Counted from the first letter of the stretch, positions 1 to 6,833 are shown. The stretch: DNA of 6,921 bases from Nitrospinae bacterium CG22_combo_CG10-13_8_21_14_all_47_10 (GCA_002786505.1 PCTK01000196.1:1619-8539); one strand, 5' to 3'. Numbers and translations: made by a program. The notes: generated by a model not told the origin, from the sequence alone.

Positions 1-2261
1 GCGGTGCATCCAATGTTGACAATACTTCAGGCACTGCCGGTTCTGGTACTCTGGTTCTGACGGGGACCGCTACAAATTTTACCGGCAACATTGGTGCTAC
101 CAAAAGCCTGGCCAGTGTGACCATCGACAGTACCGGTGGTACTTCTACCATTACGGGTTCGGTGAACGCAACGACGATAACTTTAAGCGGAACGGGAACA
201 ACGGCTTTCACCAACAATGATGTAACCGGAACGGTGAACTTCACGGCAGACGGAACATCAACCGTTACCGCCGATGAAAAAATCGTAGGTTCCGTAACCA
301 CTGGTACTACGAACACCGGTACCTTGACTTTCGCAACTTCCGCGGCAAACACAACGGTTGTTAGTTCTTCAGTGGGCGCAACCGGTGCATTGCTAAAACA
401 AGTGACAGCAGGTGCGGCCTCGGGTATCACCGCTACGTTTGGGGGCGATGTTTTTGCCACAACTGTGACCGTTGCCAATTCCAATGCCGCTGGCACGGTG
501 GCTTTTAACGGGAGTGTCAACGCCACGACTTTTAATTTTTCTGCTGATGGCATTGCGACTATAGCGGACACCAAAAACCTGACAGCGGCGGTAACCACGG
601 GAACGGGGAATACCGGCACATTGACATTTCTCGGAACTTCCACCATGACCGGTGATATTGGCACTAATGCCAATGTCCTGAGCAGTGTCAATATCAATGG
701 TAGTGGCAATACGGTTACCTTGACCGGCGACCTTCATGCAACCACAATCACCGTTGCAAACTTAGCGACTTTGAAATTCACCAAAGCGGCTACAACCGTC
801 ACCGGTTCCCTGACAACAGCCGGGACCTCGGGAACCATTAATGTGGGTACAGCAACTGTTACCGCCTCGGGCTCAGTCACGTTTGGCGCCAACTCTACCT
901 TGGGAGTCACTATTGGAGATACCAATGGCCAGTTGGATGCATCAGCTACCGGGGCCACGTTATCCGCGGGAACTACCATTGTTCCGACTGTCAGCGGCAC
1001 CCTGACCTCGGGGACGGCTATCGTCATACTTAAAGATAATGATGGCAATATAGGGACTGCTGTGGGAAATATTGTTATCACTGACAACAACTCACTATAT
1101 AATTTTACCCTGGCCCTGAACGGCAATAACCTGGAACTCACTCCCACAGCGGTTGCGACAAACCTTAGTAGTAATGCAACGGCTGTTAATAGTGTTGTCG
1201 ATGCGGCCTTTGCCAGCGACAGCACCTTGTCGGCGGCTTTGAATGGATTGTCGGGTTCTTCGGGGCAGGAGGCCGCCTTGGAATCGTTGGCTCCAGTTGT
1301 TAACGGTGGACCCATAGCTGGTACCGTTTTGGCAGGAGGAGCGGCCCTGAATACGGTGTCCTATCGTATTGCCAGCCTGCGAACAGGAATTTCGGCAGGT
1401 CAAGGCCTCTCGTCCGGCGATGAAGTGGATGAGGGAAAAAACTTTTGGCTCCAGGGATTTGGAACCTATGCAGACCAGAACGAGCGTGAGGGAATTCAGG
1501 GTTTTGATTCTGTCACCGGGGGATTTTCTCTTGGCGCGGACAAGCAGATCCGCAATGTTTTCCTCGTGGGCGTGGCAGGCAGTTATTCCCACACAGATGT
1601 GAATACAAGTCTTTCGGAAAACAGGACAAGCGTCAATAGTTACCAGGGAACGGTTTATGGATCGTACGACTTTGGCAAAAATCACATCGACGCCCAGTTT
1701 GGGCTTGCTTATAACGATTATGAGGGTGAACGTTTCATTTCCGTAGGTACCGTCCATAGAATTGCCGATGCAGGCTATGATGGCTATCAGACTCTTACCC
1801 GGTTAGAGTTTGGCCGCGATTTTTTTCTCGCCAACAAGTTGGCGCTGACTCCTGGCATGGGCCTGTCCTGGACACATATTGAGATTGACAACTACACGGA
1901 AACGGGTGCGGGAACATCTAATCTCATTGTGGACAGCCAGGATTACGATGTCCTTAATCTTTATTTTCGCGGTGAACTTCACCGCACCTGGGATATTTCC
2001 AAAGGAAGCCTGACACCAGAAATCCACCTCGGATATAACTACGAGGCAATTGATGATAAAATTCAAACCGTCTCGGCTTTTACGGGTGGGGGCAATACTT
2101 TTCAGGTAACCGGGTTTGACCCTGCAAATCATAGCGCAATCGGAGGGGCAGGCCTGACTTATTCGGGCAATAACTTTGACTTCATAGCTACTTATAATTT
2201 TGAAGCTAAGGAAGATTTTGTCAGTCATTCTGCCCTGCTTAAAGGTAGCTGGAAGTTCTAA
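1..2261 (+). CDS. Autotransporter, type Va secretion, 3' part (5' end outside window)
   Basis: The frame is open from the left edge (first whole codon at 3) to TAA at 2259-2261, giving 752 visible residues. The signal peptide and the start of the gene lie outside the window, so no start can be assigned; GTG 117 is only an internal codon. Residues 1 to about 385 are Thr/Gly/Ser/Asn/Val-rich, lack Cys and are built of imperfect repeats, as expected for a beta-helical surface passenger. Residues about 385-475 form an Ala/Leu/Ser-rich linker containing NTVSYRIASLRTG, which resembles the helix that threads the barrel pore. Residues about 479-752 start at NFWLQGFGTYADQ and alternate aromatic and polar strands, ending in GSWKF. 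A terminal Phe is the usual signal for BAM-dependent insertion, and about 274 residues is the usual length of the Pfam autotransporter barrel. Known for the family: the barrel inserts in the outer membrane and the passenger is displayed or released. The specific function (adhesion, biofilm or other) cannot be told; no protease or lipase catalytic motif is visible in the passenger. Confidence 0.9.
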   Translation, partial: GASNVDNTSGTAGSGTLVLTGTATNFTGNIGATKSLASVTIDSTGGTSTITGSVNATTITLSGTGTTAFTNNDVTGTVNFTADGTSTVTADEKIVGSVTTGTTNTGTLTFATSAANTTVVSSSVGATGALLKQVTAGAASGITATFGGDVFATTVTVANSNAAGTVAFNGSVNATTFNFSADGIATIADTKNLTAAVTTGTGNTGTLTFLGTSTMTGDIGTNANVLSSVNINGSGNTVTLTGDLHATTITVANLATLKFTKAATTVTGSLTTAGTSGTINVGTATVTASGSVTFGANSTLGVTIGDTNGQLDASATGATLSAGTTIVPTVSGTLTSGTAIVILKDNDGNIGTAVGNIVITDNNSLYNFTLALNGNNLELTPTAVATNLSSNATAVNSVVDAAFASDSTLSAALNGLSGSSGQEAALESLAPVVNGGPIAGTVLAGGAALNTVSYRIASLRTGISAGQGLSSGDEVDEGKNFWLQGFGTYADQNEREGIQGFDSVTGGFSLGADKQIRNVFLVGVAGSYSHTDVNTSLSENRTSVNSYQGTVYGSYDFGKNHIDAQFGLAYNDYEGERFISVGTVHRIADAGYDGYQTLTRLEFGRDFFLANKLALTPGMGLSWTHIEIDNYTETGAGTSNLIVDSQDYDVLNLYFRGELHRTWDISKGSLTPEIHLGYNYEAIDDKIQTVSAFTGGGNTFQVTGFDPANHSAIGGAGLTYSGNNFDFIATYNFEAKEDFVSHSALLKGSWKF
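45..870 (+). repeat. Imperfect tandem repeats encoding the autotransporter passenger
   Basis: The motif [ST]GTxxxGTL[TV][FL] recurs with its GTL at nt 45, 318 and 615, so successive copies are 91 and 99 codons apart. Each is followed by a Thr/Gly-rich stretch of related pattern; TGNIGA after the first and TGDIGT after the third copy match closely. A shorter motif, G[SD][VL]xATT[ITVF], recurs at nt 156 (GSVNATTITL), 444 (GDVFATTVTV), 510 (GSVNATTFNF) and 726 (GDLHATTITV). Spacings of 96, 22 and 72 residues are near multiples of about 24, which fits rungs of a beta-helix. The copies are diverged in DNA sequence, so they are old rather than freshly duplicated. The boundaries given are approximate. 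Confidence 0.65.
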
Positions 2262-2301
2262 AGATTTTTAACCTGGAATGTCCGGGGAGCGGAAAAAGAG
2301 G

Positions 2302-3156
2302 ATGGTCATACATGGATTAAAAGGTTGGCCCGGTTTTTTGGCAAGCCTGACTCTGCTTGCCCTGATAACCCAGAGTTGCGCAAGTCACGATCCTGAAGCC
2401 ACGGCTGAAAAAATCTCCGATATGGCAACATTGACGGCCGCTGAGATCAAGGGAGGAAAATTTGTCCTGCGCGTTTACTATCGTTTTGATAGTCCCGCTT
2501 CACGTCTGCGTATTTATCTGGAAGGGGATGGGAACGCATGGCTCAGCCGTACGCAAGCCTCGCGCAATCCGTCTCCCAAAAATCCCGTAGGTTTGCAGTT
2601 GGCGGCGCTAGAGCATCGGGGCAACGTTATGTACATAGCTCGTCCGTGCCAGTACGTTTCATTCGAAAAAAATCCGCAATGTGAATACCCTTATTGGACC
2701 GGTAAACGCTTTGCCCCCGAGATCATTGACAGTGTAATGGCAGTGATTGACCTGGGAAAGAAAAAAGCAGGCGCGGGAGAACTTGAACTCGTCGGGTTTT
2801 CGGGGGGTGGTGCGGTAGCCATATTGGTGGCGGCTCGCCGGTCAGATGTTAGCGGAATTCGTACGGTGGCAGGAAATCTGGACCACAAGGTCTGGGCCAA
2901 GCATCACCATGTTGATCCTTTGACCGGATCGCTTAATGCCGCAGATGTGGCGGAAAAAGTCGCAAATATTCCTCAGGTTCACTACATCGGTAGCAGGGAT
3001 GAAAATATGGGCCGTTACGTTGCTGAAAGCTTTCGTTCCCAGGCAGGCCGGAAAAACTGTATCAGAATACAAACGGTGACCGGTGCCAAACACTCTGAAG
3101 GATGGGAACAAGTCTGGCCCGATCTGATTGCCGCCACCATTCCAGATTGCTCATAG
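2302..3156 (+). CDS. Exported alpha/beta hydrolase (serine hydrolase fold), substrate unknown
   Basis: This is a 284-residue protein when started at ATG 2302. An in-frame ATG at 2278 would add 8 residues. I prefer 2302 because GGGGAG at 2284-2289 is a usable Shine-Dalgarno site and nothing comparable precedes 2278. The N-terminus (MVIHGLKGWPGFLASLTLLALIT) is a signal peptide. Cys26 in ITQSC could be lipidated, but the lipobox is imperfect (Thr at -3, Gln at -2). The nucleophile elbow GFSGGG gives Ser167. IYLEGDGNAW (71-80) sits where the oxyanion-hole loop is expected. Asp233 in IGSRDENM and His264 in GAKHSEGW complete a plausible Ser-Asp-His triad. AGNLDHKVW (190-198) and ARPCQY...CEYPYW are further conserved-looking blocks. 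Four Cys remain after the lipobox (116, 127, 253, 283), consistent with disulfides in an oxidising compartment. It lies downstream of the autotransporter with a 40-bp gap and may be co-transcribed with it. The esterase, peptidase or other activity cannot be decided. Confidence 0.8.
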   Translation: MVIHGLKGWPGFLASLTLLALITQSCASHDPEATAEKISDMATLTAAEIKGGKFVLRVYYRFDSPASRLRIYLEGDGNAWLSRTQASRNPSPKNPVGLQLAALEHRGNVMYIARPCQYVSFEKNPQCEYPYWTGKRFAPEIIDSVMAVIDLGKKKAGAGELELVGFSGGGAVAILVAARRSDVSGIRTVAGNLDHKVWAKHHHVDPLTGSLNAADVAEKVANIPQVHYIGSRDENMGRYVAESFRSQAGRKNCIRIQTVTGAKHSEGWEQVWPDLIAATIPDCS

Positions 3157-3164
3157 CCCCACGT

Positions 3165-4025
3165 CTAATTGAAGGTTTCAATAGAAACGCCGGGAACGGG
3201 TTTGGGTTTCTCTGGTTCGCCGTTGTCCGCAGGGAAATTGAACGATTCGCCCAGTCCGTGCTTCAGTTTGATATTCTGATATTTATATTTGGCGCGAGAA
3301 AGATAGGACTTTAATCCGGCAATGCGGGTCTTGTCGGCAGGGTGGGTGGAGGCCCACTCGGGGGGGTCTTTATCTCCCTTGGCCTGACTGAACCTCTGCC
3401 AGAATCGGATCGCTTCTTCCGGATCGTATCCAGCCTTCGCCATATAGACCAGGCCGATCTGGTCGGCTTCTTCTTCATCGGCCCGACTGAAAGGCAGGGT
3501 GATGCCATACAATACTCCGAGCCCCAAAGCGCTCATGATAATATTCCGTTGGGTATTGTTCCTGAGGCTGAGGCTGGCACCCATCATGGCTCCGGTCAAG
3601 AGAAGTTGTTGCGACATTCTCTGGGCTCCGTGCCGGGCAATCACATGCGAAATTTCGTGACTCAATACGGTAGCCAGTCCCGCTTCGTTTTGACATATCT
3701 GTAGCATGCCGGTATAAACTGCAACTTTGCCGCCTGGCAGGGCAAAGGCGTTTTTTTCTTTCGACTCGATCAACCTGAACTCCCAGTCCAGTTTGGGCAT
3801 GTCGCTCACCTCTGCGATTCGTTGCCCCACACGCAGAAGCACTTGGGTTAAATGGGTGTTTTCTGAATCCTTTTGGTCTTTAAGGGTCTGCTGATAAGCT
3901 TGCTTACCCAATGCAATTTCTTGTGAGAGTGGAATGAGAATCAGGGCTTGCCGGTCAGATACCGGTGTGGTGGCACAGGCGGTCAAAAGAAAAATCACAA
4001 AAATGATTTTTAATGTTTTCGGCAT
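3165..4025 (-). CDS. M48-family zinc metalloprotease, lipoprotein (LoiP/YcaL-like)
   Basis: This is a 286-residue protein. A lipoprotein signal peptide (MPKTLKIIFVIFLLTAC) has a good lipobox, LTAC, with Cys17 as the lipidated residue. The +2 residue is Ala, so outer-membrane sorting is more likely than inner-membrane retention. The zinc site is HEISH (His123, Glu124, His127). The third ligand is most likely Glu184 in SRADEEEADQIG, by comparison with the HtpX-type SRxxExxAD motif. Upstream, ALPGGKVAVYTGML (95-108) is the conserved edge-strand region. STHPADKTRI (226-235) is the conserved HPxxxxR block. The C-terminal tail after about 265 is Pro/Glu/Lys-rich and probably disordered. Known for the family: periplasmic quality-control proteolysis of outer-membrane proteins, as with BepA and LoiP. 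It is encoded alone on the minus strand, converging on the hydrolase and diverging from rnhB. A role in policing outer-membrane proteins such as the neighbouring autotransporter is only inference. The ATG at 4025 has no Shine-Dalgarno site and is almost on the predicted transcription start. A C7 run encodes Pro-Pro at about residues 221-222. Confidence 0.92.
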   Translation of the reverse strand: MPKTLKIIFVIFLLTACATTPVSDRQALILIPLSQEIALGKQAYQQTLKDQKDSENTHLTQVLLRVGQRIAEVSDMPKLDWEFRLIESKEKNAFALPGGKVAVYTGMLQICQNEAGLATVLSHEISHVIARHGAQRMSQQLLLTGAMMGASLSLRNNTQRNIIMSALGLGVLYGITLPFSRADEEEADQIGLVYMAKAGYDPEEAIRFWQRFSQAKGDKDPPEWASTHPADKTRIAGLKSYLSRAKYKYQNIKLKHGLGESFNFPADNGEPEKPKPVPGVSIETFN

Positions 4026-4031
4026 ACGTCA

Positions 4032-4060
4032 ATTATAGAAGGCCGGGATAGGGATTACAA
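4032..4060 (-). promoter_or_regulatory. Strong sigma70-type promoter of the M48 protease gene
   Basis: Read on the minus strand, TTGTAA (4060-4055) is followed by a 17-nt spacer and TATAAT (4037-4032). The -10 box is a perfect consensus match, the -35 box matches 4 of 6 (TTGACA), and the spacing is optimal. Only 6 nt (TGACGT) separate the -10 box from the ATG at 4025, so transcription is predicted to start at or next to the A of the start codon. Confidence 0.7.
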
Positions 4061-4064
4061 GAGC

Positions 4065-4083
4065 CCACTCCCATGGGAGGTGG
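4065..4083. promoter_or_regulatory. Dyad in the divergent intergenic region, candidate regulator site
   Basis: CTCCCATGGGAG (4068-4079) is a perfect 12-bp palindrome. It extends to CCACTCCCATGGGAGGTGG if one G is bulged. It is centred about 48 bp upstream of the predicted start of the M48 transcript and abuts the candidate -35 of the opposite strand, which suits a transcription-factor site serving one or both genes. As RNA it would form only a short stem with a CATG loop, so a DNA-binding site is the better guess. No regulator family can be named. Confidence 0.35.
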
Positions 4084-4110
4084 TGACACATCAAACTTCG
4101 GAGGTAAATT
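4083..4110 (+). promoter_or_regulatory. Weak candidate promoter for rnhB-recJ
   Basis: GTGACA (4083-4088, 5 of 6 matches to -35) and TAAATT (4105-4110, 4 of 6 matches to -10) are 16 nt apart, giving a start near 4117. This is the best pair I can find upstream of rnhB, but the -10 box is poor. A rival -10, CATAAT at 4170-4175, has no good -35. Confidence 0.25.
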
Positions 4111-4173
4111 AATAAAAGCTCCCTGAGCCGGAAATAAAGATTGCTTCAGCGCAGGCTCTCACTTGCGTCCATA

Positions 4174-4806
4174 ATGCGAATGCCTTATGCTTTGCTCATG
4201 GAACGGAATTTGTGGGACTATGAAATCAAGGCTCGCGACAAGGGCTATGGATTTGTTGCCGGAGTGGATGAAGCCGGGCGTGGCCCTTTAGCGGGGCCCG
4301 TGGTAGCCGCGGCTGTGGTTTTAACTCCTTCTGCTGTTCTTGAAGGTTTGGACGATTCCAAAAAACTTTCTCCGGCAAAACGTGAGGAATTATTTCCGAA
4401 AATACAGGCAATGGCTCATGGTGTAGCCGTGGTCAACCCGGAAGTGATTGACGAAATAAACATTCTCCAGGCGGCACGGCTGGCGATGAAACAGGCGGTG
4501 GAAAAAATATTGTCCACCCCCGACCTTCTGCTCATTGATGGCAACCAGAAAATAGACTCACCCATTAAACAGTGGGTAATTGTGAAAGGGGACGCGAAAA
4601 GTTTTTCTATAGCCGCCGCATCAATCCTGGCTAAGGTGACCCGCGACCGCATTATGGAAGATTATCACCACTTGTACCCGCAATATGAATTTGCCCGCCA
4701 TAAAGGGTATGGTACCCAATTGCATCGTGAATTGATCGCTGAGCATGGCCCGTGCCCCATTCACCGCCGAACTTTCAGAGGCGTTACGGAATACATCAAT
4801 CGTTAA
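4174..4806 (+). CDS. rnhB: Ribonuclease HII
   Basis: RNase HII cleaves the RNA strand of RNA-DNA hybrids. It makes the first cut 5' of single ribonucleotides misincorporated in DNA and also helps remove RNA primers. From ATG 4174 the protein is 210 residues, within the usual 190-260 range. GVDEAGRGPLAGPVV near the N-terminus carries the first Asp-Glu metal ligands and the GRG substrate motif. It is followed by LDDSKKLS, LLIDGN (third Asp), SFSIAAASILAKVTRDR (fourth acidic residue at the end) and YPQYEFARHKGYGT, all in family order. The start is uncertain: the frame is open from TTG 4141, with ATGs at 4174, 4180 and 4198. None has a good Shine-Dalgarno site. ATG 4198 (MERNLWDYE) gives the most family-like N-terminus. 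The stop is 4 bp before recJ, so the two are almost certainly one operon with coupled translation. Confidence 0.93.
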   Translation: MRMPYALLMERNLWDYEIKARDKGYGFVAGVDEAGRGPLAGPVVAAAVVLTPSAVLEGLDDSKKLSPAKREELFPKIQAMAHGVAVVNPEVIDEINILQAARLAMKQAVEKILSTPDLLLIDGNQKIDSPIKQWVIVKGDAKSFSIAAASILAKVTRDRIMEDYHHLYPQYEFARHKGYGTQLHRELIAEHGPCPIHRRTFRGVTEYINR

Positions 4807-4810
4807 GTTT

Positions 4811-6559
4811 ATGCTTTCTTTATCAAATAAAAAATGGTGTCTGGCCGCCCCCCCCGCAGAAACCGTATCTCTATTGGAGGGCGGCCTGCAACTGCCAACC
4901 GCAGTGGCAACGCTTCTCGTCAATCGCGGGGCGATGTCGGAGGAGGCGGCGAAGGATTTTATAGAAGCGGATTTGTCCCGTCTGCACGATCCGTTTTTGA
5001 TGAATGGCATGCGCGAGGCCGTGGATAGAGTGATCCGGGCATTGGAACAAAAAGAGGCCATCACTGTTTTCTGTGATTACGATGTTGACGGGGTGACCTC
5101 TGCCGCTTTTCTCACACATTTTTTTCGCGACCTGAATTGCGCGGTTAGGGCCTATTTGCCGGAGCGTCAATCGGAAGGTTATGGGCTCAATTCCGAGGCG
5201 GTTCGAAAAATACGGGAGAGCGGCGCACGGTTGATGATCACGGCGGATTGCGGTATCACAGGGGTGAAAGAAGTGGCGCTGGCCAATGAAATCGGGTTGG
5301 ATGTTATTGTTACAGATCATCATCAGGTGGGGGAGGAAGGCTTGCCCCCGGCAATCGCTGTGCTCAACCCGCATCGGGCGGACTGCGATTACCCTTACCG
5401 GTTTTTAAGCGGAGTCGGGCTGGCATTCAAACTGGCCATCGCAGTGCGCAATGGGTTGTATTCGGCAGGCTGGCCGAAGGAACGCCTGCCCAATTTAAAA
5501 CGGCACCTGGATTTGTTTGCCCTTGGCACCATTGCCGATGTCGCTCCGCTAACCGGTGAAAATCATATTTTGACTTTGCATGGACTCAAAATGTTGTCCA
5601 TCACCGCCAAACCCGGACTGGTTGCCTTGAAGGAAACGGCCTCCATTGTGGGCAATGTTGATGCGCGCTCAGTCGGGTTTGGCCTCGGCCCCAGACTCAA
5701 CGCCGCTGGAAGATTGGGTAAAGCCGATAGTGGACTTCATTTGCTGATATCCAAAGACCTGAAAGAAGCAAAAGCTTTGGCACAGGAACTGGAAGTTACC
5801 AATACGGAACGAAAGGAAATTCAGGAAGAAACCGTCGCGGAGGCGGAGTCGCTTTTCCGTGATCAGGTTGATATTCGACAGGACAGGGTGATTGTGCTGG
5901 CATCAGAAATTTTTCATCCCGGAGTGATCGGCATTGCCGCTTCCCGACTGGTTGATAAATATCAGCGGCCAACTGTCCTCATCGCCCTGCAGGACGGGAA
6001 GGGAAAAGGGTCTGGACGAAGTATCCCCAAATTTAACCTGTTCCGGGCATTCACCGATTGTGGCAACCATCTTGTTCAATTTGGCGGCCATGCTTATGCC
6101 GCAGGACTTACTATTAAGGAAGATCAAGTCGTAGCGTTCCGCGATGCCATGAATGAGGTGGGGCATAAGTATTTAAGCGACGAAGACCTGATACCCGAAG
6201 TGCGGATAGATACCCAACTGGACATTGAGGAGATCAACCTTTCCCTTTACCGGAAGATGGTGTTGCTGGAACCATTTGGCGCTGAAAATCCGGTTCCCTG
6301 TTTTTTGTCGCAGGGTGTGAAACTTCAGGAAGTAAAACTAATCGGCAAGGAAAAAACACATGTCCGCTTTCGTGCAAGCCAGGGCCAAGGCCGGATAGAA
6401 GGTGTTGGCTTTGGTTTTGCCGATGTGTTTGAATCGGCCGATGTGGCCACGGAACTTTTTGATATTGCCTATGAACTCAATCTCAATACCTGGAATGGCA
6501 GGGAAAAACTGGAAATCAAACTGGTTGATTTGCGTTTGGCAGGTGATTTTGCCCCTTAG
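4811..6559 (+). CDS. recJ: Single-stranded-DNA-specific exonuclease RecJ
   Basis: RecJ degrades single-stranded DNA 5' to 3' with Mg/Mn. It acts in RecF-pathway recombination, mismatch repair and base-excision repair in the cytoplasm. The product is 582 residues, close to the E. coli length. The DHH-family motifs appear in order: VFCDYDVDG (Asp89, Asp91), ITADCGI (Asp146), VTDHHQVG (Asp-His-His 169-171), LGTIADVAPL (Asp243), then RLNAAGR (295-301). The DHHA1 part has HPGVIGIAASR (369-379), GSGRS (400-404) and FGGHAYAAG (424-432). The last 100 or so residues fit the C-terminal OB-like domain. I chose ATG 4811 (MLSLSNKKWCLAAPP), 4 bp after the rnhB stop. The earlier in-frame ATG 4745 would overlap rnhB by 62 bp and add 22 residues unlike RecJ. 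There is only a weak Shine-Dalgarno site, so coupling to rnhB is likely. A C8 run at 4848-4855 encodes part of AAPPA near the N-terminus. Confidence 0.95.
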   Translation: MLSLSNKKWCLAAPPAETVSLLEGGLQLPTAVATLLVNRGAMSEEAAKDFIEADLSRLHDPFLMNGMREAVDRVIRALEQKEAITVFCDYDVDGVTSAAFLTHFFRDLNCAVRAYLPERQSEGYGLNSEAVRKIRESGARLMITADCGITGVKEVALANEIGLDVIVTDHHQVGEEGLPPAIAVLNPHRADCDYPYRFLSGVGLAFKLAIAVRNGLYSAGWPKERLPNLKRHLDLFALGTIADVAPLTGENHILTLHGLKMLSITAKPGLVALKETASIVGNVDARSVGFGLGPRLNAAGRLGKADSGLHLLISKDLKEAKALAQELEVTNTERKEIQEETVAEAESLFRDQVDIRQDRVIVLASEIFHPGVIGIAASRLVDKYQRPTVLIALQDGKGKGSGRSIPKFNLFRAFTDCGNHLVQFGGHAYAAGLTIKEDQVVAFRDAMNEVGHKYLSDEDLIPEVRIDTQLDIEEINLSLYRKMVLLEPFGAENPVPCFLSQGVKLQEVKLIGKEKTHVRFRASQGQGRIEGVGFGFADVFESADVATELFDIAYELNLNTWNGREKLEIKLVDLRLAGDFAP

Positions 6560-6833
6560 GTTGGTAATTTCTTTCTGCTTTATAACGAGCTGGTTGCCGG
6601 AAAATATAAAGAAAGCTTGGGCCAATAGCGATGTTATTTTAAAGCAAAGTTACAGGGAACTTCCCAAGTTGATTTCTGTTTGTGAAAGGTGCGCCAAATT
6701 TGAAAAAGGTTGGGTGCGGAAAAAGAAAATTGCGTTAATCGAATCCACGAACTCTGGATGGGATGATTTAAGTTGTAACTGGTTTGCGGAGAGAGATTCT
6801 TCGTCACCCAAAGAAACGGGCTCCTCAGAATGA
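6543..6833 (+). pseudogene. Doubtful small reading frame with CxxC, probably a gene remnant
   Basis: The frame from GTG 6543 (or TTG 6561, just after the recJ stop) to TGA 6831-6833 encodes up to 96 residues. The start resembles a signal or membrane segment (LPLRLVISFCFITSWLP). Residues 35-82 contain YRELPKLISVCERCAKFEKGW and later DDLSCNWFAE. This faintly resembles the C-terminal CxxC...HxxCPxC zinc tail attached to many response-regulator or PAS proteins (pattern LLPICxxCKKIRDDxGYW...FSHGICPxC), but the His and last Cys are missing. The last 13 residues (RDSSSPKETGSSE) are encoded by a dispersed repeat, so the natural 3' end seems to have been replaced. There is no Shine-Dalgarno site. It could be non-coding chance; the resemblance rests on few residues. 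Confidence 0.22.
6560..6791. other. Intergenic stretch after recJ, no secure gene
   Basis: Apart from the doubtful remnant frame entered separately, I find no supported gene, RNA or strong terminator here. The base composition is visibly more AT-rich than recJ, with A-rich tracts such as the GGAAAATATAAAGAAAG segment. An AU-rich stem (CTTTAT 6578-6583 with ATAAAG 6606-6611, 22-nt loop) is too weak to call a terminator. Confidence 0.5.

Noticed and set aside
734..1757. Long minus-strand frames opposite the autotransporter (734-1315 and 1095-1757)
   Set aside because: They lie wholly opposite a convincing gene, lack recognisable domains, overlap each other in different frames and arise from the skewed codon use of a Thr/Gly/Val-rich repeat protein.
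3175..3188. GTTTC-AATA-GAAAC hairpin near the convergent stops
   Set aside because: The stem is only 5 bp, lies inside the M48 coding end and has no T run on either side, so it is not a credible terminator.
4073..4126. Small plus-strand frame MGGGDTSNFGGKLIKAP before rnhB
   Set aside because: It has 17 codons, no Shine-Dalgarno site, and starts inside the CTCCCATGGGAG dyad. It is most likely chance.
4745..4810. Earlier in-frame start for recJ at ATG 4745
   Set aside because: It would overlap rnhB by 62 bp and add residues that do not look like a RecJ N-terminus. ATG 4811 sits 4 bp after the rnhB stop and gives a normal length.
6578..6611. AU-rich inverted repeat CTTTAT/ATAAAG after recJ as a terminator
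   Set aside because: The 6-bp A/T stem with a 22-nt loop and no downstream T run would be unstable.
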